From NCBI GenBank assembly GCA_035651595.1, contig DASRFJ010000115.1:1-55123 (forward strand): a DNA stretch of 55,123 nucleotides, given 5' to 3'. The notes beneath the pieces are model-generated. The model was not told where the DNA came from and did no database searches. It was given only the letters and a program-made list of their open reading frames with translations. The position numbers were made by a program, and so were the translations under genes. Below, piece after piece: positions 17,326 to 24,470 of this stretch; within the stretch, counting starts at the first letter, position 1; the number at the start of each line of letters is the position of its first letter. The DNA comes from JAFARZ01 sp035651595 (GTDB taxonomy: Bacteria; Actinomycetota; Actinomycetes; Streptosporangiales; Streptosporangiaceae).

Positions 17326-18303
17326 ATGACCGCCTCCGCGGATCACATCAAGGCACTCGTCAAAGCCCACGCATCCGGCGACGAGAGCGGGTTCTACTCG
17401 GTCGCGCTCCAGATGGCAGCGCAGGCTGCGCGGCGAGGTCAGAACCGGTTCGCCGACGACCTCAAACAACTGATTGACGCGGCCAAGGCGGAGCGCATTC
17501 CGCGCGTGGCGCCCACGCCGGTGGTGCAGCCACGCGGTGAGCTCGCCGACCTGGTAACCGCCGAATATCCAGACGTCCGGCTGACCGACATGACGCTGAG
17601 CGCGGACACCAGGGACAGCCTGGACCGGGTGCTGCACGAGCAACGTCAGCGAGACCGGATCGAAGCCTATGGGTTTGCGCCCATCCACCGGCTGCTCTTG
17701 GTCGGCCCGCCCGGAACGGGTAAGTCGATGACCGCGTCCGCGCTTGCCACTGAACTCAGCCTTCCGTTGTTCACCATCAGGCTCGACGCGCTGATCAGCA
17801 AGTACATGGGTGAGACATCCACCAAGCTCCGGACGATCTTCGACGCAACCGCGAAGACCCGAGCGGTTTATCTTTTCGACGAATTCGACGCGCTCGGCGC
17901 GCAACGAACCGCCGGCAACGACGTAGGCGAAGCAAGACGCATTCTTAACACCTTTCTCCTATTTCTCGACGACACCCGCCCGGAGAGCCTGGTTGTGGCG
18001 GCGACTAACCATCCCGGCTTGCTGGACACGGCGTTGTTCCGCCGTTTTGACGCGGTGGTCGCATATGCTCTTCCTAATCCTTCGGAGGCGATTGACGTCG
18101 TGAGTCGACGTCTCGCTGGGATCAACACGTCCCCCGTGTTGTGGGAAGAGGTGGCCAATCACGTGAATGAGCTGAGCCAGGCGGAACTCGTCCGCGCCGC
18201 GGAATCTGCCGCGAAAAGGGCAATTCTGGAAGAAAGCGACTCAGTCAGTACCGCCGACCTAGTCGCGGCATTGGACGAACGTCGCTCAGCGCGTCATGCC
18301 TGA
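17326..18303 (+). CDS. AAA ATPase, partner of the subtilisin-like protease
   Basis: 325 aa. Residues 1-75 form a helical N-terminal region. A classic AAA module follows: Walker A GPPGTGKS (127-134), pore-type segment SKYMGETS (159-166), Walker B VYLFDEFDALG (181-191), sensor VVAATNH and an arginine-finger region LFRRFD. It resembles FtsH/spastin-type AAA domains rather than Clp. The ATG at 17326 has a good ribosome site (GGAGAGGGG). It overlaps the downstream protease gene by 8 bp, which implies a stoichiometric pair. Such AAA-S8 protease pairs recur in prokaryotic defence islands. A likely role is to activate or feed the protease on sensing infection; this is inference. Confidence 0.87.
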   Translation: MTASADHIKALVKAHASGDESGFYSVALQMAAQAARRGQNRFADDLKQLIDAAKAERIPRVAPTPVVQPRGELADLVTAEYPDVRLTDMTLSADTRDSLDRVLHEQRQRDRIEAYGFAPIHRLLLVGPPGTGKSMTASALATELSLPLFTIRLDALISKYMGETSTKLRTIFDATAKTRAVYLFDEFDALGAQRTAGNDVGEARRILNTFLLFLDDTRPESLVVAATNHPGLLDTALFRRFDAVVAYALPNPSEAIDVVSRRLAGINTSPVLWEEVANHVNELSQAELVRAAESAAKRAILEESDSVSTADLVAALDERRSARHA

Positions 18304-20827
18304 TGGAACATCCGAGCGCAGCGATTCACAGCTTCCGCATCTGATCGTCCCGTGGGCGGCAGCGGATCACGCGTTCAAGGGCAGGAGCGCACCCCAACAG
18401 TCGAAGATCCGCCAGATCACCGACCGGAGCGGACACGCGTCAAGGCTGGCGGATCAATTGGCGGCAGCCGAAGAAGAATCGCACGAACTGCAGGCCGATA
18501 CCCCGGAGGAGTTGCGCGCCGACGGCTTCGCGCTGGCGGTTGACGGCTGGTCGGACCAGCCCGGCTACGCGCTGGCGCTGCAGAGCCTGGATGCGAACGG
18601 CGCGAAGCTGCTCAGCGTCCATCCTGGCAGCCAGACTGCCGGAGAGCGCGCCGTGCTGTGGCTGCCGTACCGCGCCGTCGGACGGTTCTTCGCGAGGATC
18701 GAGCAGTTCGCTACCGAGCAAACCCGGACGGGCAAGCCGAAGAACCTCAACCTCGTCGCCAACATCGCAGAGCTACGCCTCGCGCTGCTGCACGATCTGT
18801 GGCAGGAGCCAGACGAGTTTCCTGCCCCTGACCGGCCACAGTGGTGGGAGATCTGGCTTGCCCGCCTGAGAGGTGAGCCCGACCCGGCTAACGTGCTGCG
18901 CGAAGTCGCGGCGCAGCGAGAGTGGGCCACGGCAGGCGACACGCTGGCGCTCCCGGATAACGTGATCGCGCTCGTCCGCGCCACGGCAGGCGACCTCGGG
19001 CTGCTCCTGGGCACCAGCGCCATCCCGAGTGAGCTTCACAAGGCGCGGGTTACGTCGGAGATCCTCGGCCTCGACCACCTTTTCCAGCGAGACCTGATCA
19101 CGGATCTTCAGACCCGGATCGAGCCCGCAGCGCCCGAAGCCACGGCAGTCTGCGTGCTAGACACCGGCGTGATGTCCGGACACCCGCTGCTGCGGGCATC
19201 GGTTGACTCCACCCACTCGGCACTCGCCGGGATAGGCCCCGCCGGCCAGGCCGGCCACGGCACGCAGATGGCTGGGCTCGCGCTCTTCGAGGATCTCGAC
19301 GCGCACCTGCATGACACCGGCAAGGTGGTGCTGCGGCACCGTCTCGAGTCCGTCACGGTCATCCGCGGCAACCACGACACAGAGACAGACCCCGACATGT
19401 ACGGCACGATCAGTGCTACGGCAACGGCTCAGGTCGAGTTGGCCCAGCCACGACGACGGCGCGCGTTCTCGATGGCTGTTACCGCCGACGACCCAGGCGG
19501 CTCGGACGGACGGCCTACCTCATGGTCCGCCGCGTTGGACGCGCTGGCCTTCGGGACTGATATCAGGCGCAGTGACACCGGTATCGAACTGCTCGGCCAG
19601 CCAGATCCGCAGGCCGCCAGGCTCTACCTGGTCAGCGCTGGCAACATCAGCGCCCCTTACGAGGCCGACTACCTGGCACTGTGCGACGCCAGCAAGGTGC
19701 AGAGTCCGGCGCAGGCTTGGAACGTCCTCTCCGTCGGCGCGTACACCGAGAAGGCAGAGCTGCCATCCGACCCTGCCTTCCGCGGCTGGAAGGCAGTTGC
19801 CCCGGCGGGAGAGCTGTCGCCGTTCAGCCGCACATCGATGCTGTTCCGCCGGTCCTGGCCAGTGAAGCCCGACATCGTGCTTGAGGGTGGCAACCTGCTC
19901 TCCGACGGCCAGATCTTCGACTGCCACGACGGCGTCAGCCTGCTGACAACCAGCAACAGGCCGCACGCATTGCTCACCACCGCGAACGCAACCAGCGCCG
20001 CTACCGCCCAGGCGGCACGGCTAGCCGCAGTCGCGATGGAGACGTACCCCACTCTGTGGCCTGAGACGACCCGTGCCCTGCTCGTGCACTCGTCGGAATG
20101 GACACCGAGCATGCGGGCGCACTTCGACGCGGCCGGCAGTGCCAAGACCAAGCGCCTGCAGCTCATCCGACGTTACGGCTGGGGTGTTCCCACCGAGGAA
20201 CGCCTGCTTACCAGTGCCTCCAACTCGGTAACGCTCATGGTCCAAGACCAGTTTCTGCCCTTCGAGCGTGGCAAAAGCGGGATCGCGATGCGCGCCTTCC
20301 GTCTGCATCGGCTCCCGTGGCCTCAGGAACAGCTCCGCGAACTCTTCGCAGCCAGGGTCAGGCTCCGGGTCACTCTCTCTTACTTCGTCGAGCCCAACCC
20401 CTCCAGCCGAGGCTGGCAAGGCAGATACCGGTACGCGTCGCATGGCCTTCGCTTCGACGTAAAGCGGCCCACCGAGAGCCTCGAGGACTTCCAGCGGCGG
20501 GTGAGCAACGAGGCAGCTCAAGAGGAAACCGCCTCGGCACCATCCGGCAGTGATTCTGACACTCGCTGGTACCTCGGCGGCAGAACACGGAACGTCGGCT
20601 CGCTGCACGCCGATACCTGGATGGGCACCGGAGCGGAACTCGCTGACAGCGGCTTTATCGGCGTAACTCCGGTAGGAGGCTGGTGGAAGGAGAACAACCG
20701 CAGGGACCGGATCGACCTGCCGGTCCGTTACGCGCTGCTCGTTTCACTGCACACCGACGCCGTCGGAACCGACATCTACACGCCCATCGCGACACAGATA
20801 GGCATCCCGGTCGAGATCGCGACATAG
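18296..20827 (+). CDS. Intracellular subtilisin-like serine protease (S8)
   Basis: 843 aa with no signal peptide or membrane segment, so it should act in the cytoplasm. The catalytic triad is visible: Asp289 in VCVLDTGVMSGHP, His321 in GHGTQMAG, and Ser567 in NATSAATAQAA (the usual GTSxA has Ala for Gly). The oxyanion Asn450 sits in SAGN. Residues 1-280 are a large N-terminal extension, and about 210 residues follow the catalytic core. The gene overlaps the AAA ATPase gene (ATG inside its end). Together with the upstream helicase-nuclease it forms a three-gene operon. Possible jobs are cleaving a host target to stop growth, or maturing a toxin. The substrate is unknown. Confidence 0.88.
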   Translation: MPDGTSERSDSQLPHLIVPWAAADHAFKGRSAPQQSKIRQITDRSGHASRLADQLAAAEEESHELQADTPEELRADGFALAVDGWSDQPGYALALQSLDANGAKLLSVHPGSQTAGERAVLWLPYRAVGRFFARIEQFATEQTRTGKPKNLNLVANIAELRLALLHDLWQEPDEFPAPDRPQWWEIWLARLRGEPDPANVLREVAAQREWATAGDTLALPDNVIALVRATAGDLGLLLGTSAIPSELHKARVTSEILGLDHLFQRDLITDLQTRIEPAAPEATAVCVLDTGVMSGHPLLRASVDSTHSALAGIGPAGQAGHGTQMAGLALFEDLDAHLHDTGKVVLRHRLESVTVIRGNHDTETDPDMYGTISATATAQVELAQPRRRRAFSMAVTADDPGGSDGRPTSWSAALDALAFGTDIRRSDTGIELLGQPDPQAARLYLVSAGNISAPYEADYLALCDASKVQSPAQAWNVLSVGAYTEKAELPSDPAFRGWKAVAPAGELSPFSRTSMLFRRSWPVKPDIVLEGGNLLSDGQIFDCHDGVSLLTTSNRPHALLTTANATSAATAQAARLAAVAMETYPTLWPETTRALLVHSSEWTPSMRAHFDAAGSAKTKRLQLIRRYGWGVPTEERLLTSASNSVTLMVQDQFLPFERGKSGIAMRAFRLHRLPWPQEQLRELFAARVRLRVTLSYFVEPNPSSRGWQGRYRYASHGLRFDVKRPTESLEDFQRRVSNEAAQEETASAPSGSDSDTRWYLGGRTRNVGSLHADTWMGTGAELADSGFIGVTPVGGWWKENNRRDRIDLPVRYALLVSLHTDAVGTDIYTPIATQIGIPVEIAT

Positions 20828-20861
20828 CCGCAACGGCCGCCGACCACCCCCGACATGTCAA

Positions 20862-20937
20862 TGGCGCCAACGGGATGCGACGACTCCTACCCGTTGGCGC
20901 CAGCGGCACCCTGAACGGGGCCCGCTGGCGCCAACGG
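20862..20937. terminator. Strong inverted repeats between subtilase and leuA
   Basis: TGGCGCCAACGGG (20862-20874) and CCCGTTGGCGCCA (20890-20902) form a perfect 13-bp stem with a 15-nt loop. A third partial copy, GCTGGCGCCAACGG (20924-20937), can pair with the middle arm instead. The site lies between convergent genes, so a bidirectional terminator is the simplest reading. It also sits at the right edge of the island. Confidence 0.6.
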
Positions 20938-20958
20938 CACGATCGCGGACAGGGGCCG

Positions 20959-22671
20959 CTAGCGGCGGGCGCGGTTGACGGCGGACAGGACCGCGCGCAT
21001 GGAGGCGGTGACAGTGTTGGCGTCGATGCCGACGCCCCAGAGCGCCTGGCCGCCGACCTCGCACTCCACGTACGCGGCCGCCTGGGCGTCGGTGCCGGCC
21101 GTCAACGCGTGCTCGGCGTAGTCCAGCACCCGGACCGCGATCCCGATCGAGGCTAGCGCGTCGCAGAACGCGGAGATCGGCCCGTTCCCGGTGCCCTCGA
21201 CCTCGCGGGCCACGCCGTCCAGCCGGACTTCGGCGGAGAGCGCGTGCTTGGCCTCGACGACCGAAGAGGCCTGGTGGTCGAGCAGCGCCACCGCGCCGTC
21301 GGCGAGGTACTCGGCCGAGAAGATGTCCCAGATCGCCGACGGCGGCACCTCCCCGCCCTCGGTGTCCGTGTGCGCCTGGATGACCCGGGAGAACTCGATC
21401 TGGAGCCGGCGCGGCAGGTCCAGCGCGTGTTCGGCCTTCATCACGTACGCCACGCCGCCCTTGCCGGACTGCGAGTTGACCCGGATCACGGCCTCGTACG
21501 TGCGCCCCACGTCGTGCGGGTCGATCGGCAGGTACGGGACGTCCCACGGGTACTCAGCCGCCGGTACGCCGGCGGCCGCGGCCTCGGCCTCGAATGCCTC
21601 CAGGCCCTTCTTGATCCCGTCCTGGTGCGACCCGGAGAACGCGGTGTACACCAGGTCGCCCGCGTACGGGTGCCGTGGGTGGACCGGCAGCTGGTTGCAG
21701 TACTCGACCGTGCGGCGGATCTCGTCGATGTCCGAGAAATTGATCATCGGGTCGATACCCTGGCTGAACAAGTTAAGGCCGAGCGTGACCAGGCACACGT
21801 TGCCGGTCCGCTCGCCGTTGCCGAACAGGCAGCCCTCGATCCGCTCCGCGCCCGCGAGGACCGCCAGTTCGGCGTCGGCCACGGCGGTGCCCCGGTCGTT
21901 GTGCGTGTGCACGGACAGGCACACGTTCTCGCGGTTCGGCAGGTTCCGGCTCATCCACTCGATCTGGTCCGCGTACACGTTGGGCGTGGACCGCTCGACC
22001 GTGCACGGCAGGTTGAGGATGATCTCCCGGCCCGGCTCCGGCTGCCATACGTCCATCACCCCCGCGCACACGTCGAGGGCGAAGTCCAGCTCGGTGTCCA
22101 TGAAGATCTCCGGCGAGTACTCGTAGCCGAAGTCCGTCCCGTCAAGCAGCATCTCCGCATATTTCATGACATGCCGGGTGCCGTCGACGGCGAGCGCCTT
22201 GCACTCCTCCCGGCCGATGCGGAACACCACGCGCCGGAACAGCGGCGAGGCCGCGTTGTACAGGTGCACGCTCGCCTTCGAGGCGCCGCGAAGCGACTGC
22301 ACGGTCCGTTCGATGAGGTCCTCGCGCGCCTGGGTGAGTACCGAGATCCGTACGTCGTCCGGTACTCGCTCTTCCTCGATCAGCTCCCTGACGAAATCGA
22401 AATCCGTCTGGCTGGCCGACGGGAACCCGACCTCGATCTCCTTGTAACCCATCTTCACCAGCAGGTCGAACATGGTGCGCTTGCGCGCCGGGCTCATCGG
22501 GTCGATGAGCGCCTGGTTGCCGTCCCTGAGGTCGGTGGACAGCCAGCGCGGCGCCGTCGTGATGCTCCGCTGCGGCCACGTCCGGTCCGGCAGGTCGACG
22601 GGTTTGAACGGCGTGTACCGGTGACAGGGCATGCCGCTCGGCTGCTGCTGAACGGGGGTAACTGCTTTCAT
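20959..22671 (-). CDS. leuA: 2-isopropylmalate synthase
   Basis: 570 aa. It catalyses the first committed step of leucine synthesis, condensing acetyl-CoA with 2-oxoisovalerate. The N-terminal HMGL-type barrel shows STDLRDGNQALIDPMS and metal-binding SVHTHNDRGTAVADAE. The C-terminal 130 residues form the LeuA regulatory domain for leucine feedback. The length is normal for the long actinobacterial form. The ATG at 22671 follows AGAGGAAG (a GTG one codon earlier is also possible). A leucine-rich leader peptide lies upstream, so expression is likely attenuated by leucine supply. The neighbours are core genes on one side and the defence island downstream. Confidence 0.96.
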   Translation of the reverse strand: MKAVTPVQQQPSGMPCHRYTPFKPVDLPDRTWPQRSITTAPRWLSTDLRDGNQALIDPMSPARKRTMFDLLVKMGYKEIEVGFPSASQTDFDFVRELIEEERVPDDVRISVLTQAREDLIERTVQSLRGASKASVHLYNAASPLFRRVVFRIGREECKALAVDGTRHVMKYAEMLLDGTDFGYEYSPEIFMDTELDFALDVCAGVMDVWQPEPGREIILNLPCTVERSTPNVYADQIEWMSRNLPNRENVCLSVHTHNDRGTAVADAELAVLAGAERIEGCLFGNGERTGNVCLVTLGLNLFSQGIDPMINFSDIDEIRRTVEYCNQLPVHPRHPYAGDLVYTAFSGSHQDGIKKGLEAFEAEAAAAGVPAAEYPWDVPYLPIDPHDVGRTYEAVIRVNSQSGKGGVAYVMKAEHALDLPRRLQIEFSRVIQAHTDTEGGEVPPSAIWDIFSAEYLADGAVALLDHQASSVVEAKHALSAEVRLDGVAREVEGTGNGPISAFCDALASIGIAVRVLDYAEHALTAGTDAQAAAYVECEVGGQALWGVGIDANTVTASMRAVLSAVNRARR

Positions 22672-22735
22672 CACTGCTGCTTCCTCTTGCGGTAAAGGGG
22701 CGATCTCCGGCCTGGCCGACGCGCACGCCTAGACT

Positions 22736-22773
22736 CCGCGGCGAGGGAGCCGGCCTAGAGGGCCCCGCCGCGG
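22736..22773 (-). promoter_or_regulatory. Putative attenuator hairpin of leuA
   Basis: On the minus strand CCGCGGCG (complement of 22766-22773) can pair with CGCCGCGG (complement of 22736-22743), and the intervening bases can extend the stem. The upstream arm lies inside the end of the leucine leader reading frame, so a ribosome stalled on leucine codons would change the folding. This is the usual logic of amino-acid attenuation. The exact terminator/antiterminator states are not worked out. Confidence 0.5.
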
Positions 22774-22802
22774 CCGCTAAGGAGGAGCAGCTCACGCAAC
22801 AT
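22755..22802 (-). CDS. leuL: leuA leader peptide (leucine-rich)
   Basis: A 15-codon reading frame, MLRELLLLSGRGGAL, starts with ATG (complement of 22800-22802) and ends with TAG 84 bp before the leuA ATG. Six of 15 residues are leucine, with four in a row. This is the hallmark of a leu attenuation leader: when charged Leu-tRNA is scarce, the ribosome stalls on the Leu run and transcription of leuA continues. A TGATAAAGT sequence about 10 nt upstream of the ATG could be a -10 element, giving a leaderless or nearly leaderless transcript. Confidence 0.75.
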   Translation of the reverse strand: MLRELLLLSGRGGAL

Positions 22803-22869
22803 CAGGAACAGACTTTATCAGAACGACAGAGGGTTCTCCTCCGGGTCCCCCATCCGGTTGGCTAGGCAG

Positions 22870-23085
22870 ATGGACATCGAGCGGCTCGACTTCAGCGATA
22901 CCGCGGCGATCCGGGACTGCCACCGGGCGACGACACAGTGGTTCGTCACCGCGGAGCCCCTGGTCGAGCGCATCCACACCAGCAACAGCAAGGACAATGT
23001 TCACATGATCGCGATCAACGAAGCCCTCGGCTACCGGGTCCTTGGCCCGGTGAGCACGCGGTGGCGCATGGACCTCGGCCGATGA
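22870..23085 (+). pseudogene. GNAT acetyltransferase remnant with an internal deletion
   Basis: A 71-codon frame whose C-terminal half, ERIHTSNSKDNVHMIAINEA followed by LGYRVLGP, is the conserved acetyl-CoA/substrate end of GNAT acetyltransferases. The first 20 residues look like another part of the same kind of protein. The central acetyl-CoA binding loop (R/QxxGxG/A) is absent, so about 60-100 residues seem to have been lost in frame. It overlaps the hydrolase start by ATGA and probably formed an operon with it when intact. Function is likely lost. Confidence 0.6.
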
Positions 23086-23894
23086 GCACGGTAGCCGCCG
23101 ACGACGGCTGCCGGCTCTGGGTCGAGGACACCGGTCGCGGCGTGCCGGTGGTGCTGTGCCACGGCGGACCCGGCCTGTGGGACATGTTCGCCCCGGTGGC
23201 CGAGCCGCTCTCGTCGCGGTTCCGGGTAATCCGCTGGGACCAGCGCGGCTGCGGCCGCTCCGAACGCCGCGGCCCGTACAGCGTGGCCCGGTCGGTCGCC
23301 GACCTGGAGGCGTTGCGGAGCGGCCTGGGACTGGACCGGATCGTGCTCACGGGGCATTCGTGGGGCGCGACGCTCGCGTTGCGGTACGCGCTCGATCACC
23401 CGGAGCGGGTGAGCGCGCTGGTCTACATCTCGGGCACCGGGCTGGGCTGGGACTGGCACGAACCGTTCCATCGCGCCGCGGCCGAGCGCCTGGCACCGTA
23501 CCGGGACCGGATGGACGAGCTGCGGGCCCAGGATCGTGAGCGGGAGCTGGCGATCCTGCAATGGTCTGCCGAGTTCACCACCGACGACGCGATGTCCCTC
23601 GCGGAACAGATGGCCACGCCCTGGTTCGGGATCAGCCGGGAATGCCACGAGGCGATCTGGGGTGAGGTAAAACGGACCTGGCACGAGCCCGAACTGGTGG
23701 CGGCCTGCCGCACGCTGACCGTCCCGACCCTGATCATCGACGGCGCGCAGGACCTACGGCCGCGATGGGGCGTCGACTCCCTGGCGCAAGCGCTGCCCGA
23801 TGTCACCCGCGTCGTGCTGCCAGATGCCGGCCACGTGCCCTGGCTGGACGCGCCCGGTGAGTTTTTCGCGGCGTTGCGGGACTTCCTGGGCTAG
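23082..23894 (+). CDS. Alpha/beta hydrolase, proline iminopeptidase-like
   Basis: 270 aa. Features of the S33/proline-iminopeptidase branch are CHGGPG (oxyanion region), WDQRGCGRSERRGPYS, the nucleophile elbow GHSWGA, and late catalytic Asp (IIDGAQDLRP) and His (DAGHVPWLDAP). The ATG overlaps the end of the GNAT remnant. The stop codon (23892-23894) lies inside the target-site duplication of the adjacent IS4 element, so the insertion left the protein unchanged. The substrate cannot be told from sequence. Confidence 0.88.
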   Translation: MSTVAADDGCRLWVEDTGRGVPVVLCHGGPGLWDMFAPVAEPLSSRFRVIRWDQRGCGRSERRGPYSVARSVADLEALRSGLGLDRIVLTGHSWGATLALRYALDHPERVSALVYISGTGLGWDWHEPFHRAAAERLAPYRDRMDELRAQDRERELAILQWSAEFTTDDAMSLAEQMATPWFGISRECHEAIWGEVKRTWHEPELVAACRTLTVPTLIIDGAQDLRPRWGVDSLAQALPDVTRVVLPDAGHVPWLDAPGEFFAALRDFLG

Positions 23895-23897
23895 TCC
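23888..23897. repeat. Left 10-bp target-site duplication of the IS4 element
   Basis: GGGCTAGTCC here is repeated at 27992-28001, directly flanking the inverted repeats. IS4-family elements make duplications of about this size. The repeat contains the hydrolase stop codon. Confidence 0.85.
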
Positions 23898-23910
23898 CAA
23901 TGCCGGGTAG

Positions 23911-24393
23911 TTAGGGGCCGGGCGTCGAAGTCAAGGATTCTGGACAGCGTGTCGCGGGTTCTTGCGGTTGGCCGGGCTGGAGCGCGACGCTCATCGCGGT
24001 GACGGGCGTGCTTTTGGCGGGCCGGTGCGGGTCAGCCTTGTTCCAGCGGGACAGCGGGGATTTGACTTTGCGGACGCTGACCCGGGGCCGGCGAGGCGCG
24101 AGCAGTCCGTCCAGGACCGCGCGGCCGATCCGGCCGGGTCCGCTGAGGGCGGGGATGATGCCATCGGCGGTGGTCACGGTGTCGATGGCGGTCTGCAGGG
24201 CGATGGTGAAGCTAGCCCGGTCCGGGTCAGTGCCCGGCACCGACTCGACGGCCGTGACCATGGCGCGGCGCAGCGCCTGGTAAAGCGTGAGCAGCGCCCA
24301 GATCTCCTGTTCCAGGCCGGCGGGATCTTTAGAGCGGAGCACCCGCCCGTTCAGCAGGGTGTGGCGGAGCGCGAGGTAGGCGACCTCATGTTC
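23911..24393 (-). CDS. IS4-family transposase, 3' exon
   Basis: 160 codons continuing the transposase after the intron. It begins EHEVAYLALRHTLLNGRVLR, with the first residues completing the IS4 Y-(2)-R-(3)-E-(6)-K/R signature begun in the other exon, and runs to a stop inside the inverted repeat. Joining it to the 5' exon keeps the frame and gives a 466-aa protein. On its own it has no start codon and would not be translated. Confidence 0.9.
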   Translation of the reverse strand, partial: EHEVAYLALRHTLLNGRVLRSKDPAGLEQEIWALLTLYQALRRAMVTAVESVPGTDPDRASFTIALQTAIDTVTTADGIIPALSGPGRIGRAVLDGLLAPRRPRVSVRKVKSPLSRWNKADPHRPAKSTPVTAMSVALQPGQPQEPATRCPESLTSTPGP

Positions 24394-24434
24394 GTCGGGT
24401 AGCGGCGGCGCGTTGCCGCGCCGCCGCCCCCTAA

Positions 24435-24470
24435 GAACCGGCCGTGCGAGTTGTCCCCGCAGCTCGGCTC
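24435..24470 (-). ncRNA. Group II intron domain V (catalytic core)
   Basis: 36-nt hairpin with the AGC catalytic triad in the lower stem, two-base CG bulge and five-base GACAA cap. It overlaps the maturase stop codon by two bases. Domain VI with the branch-point A follows immediately. Confidence 0.88.
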
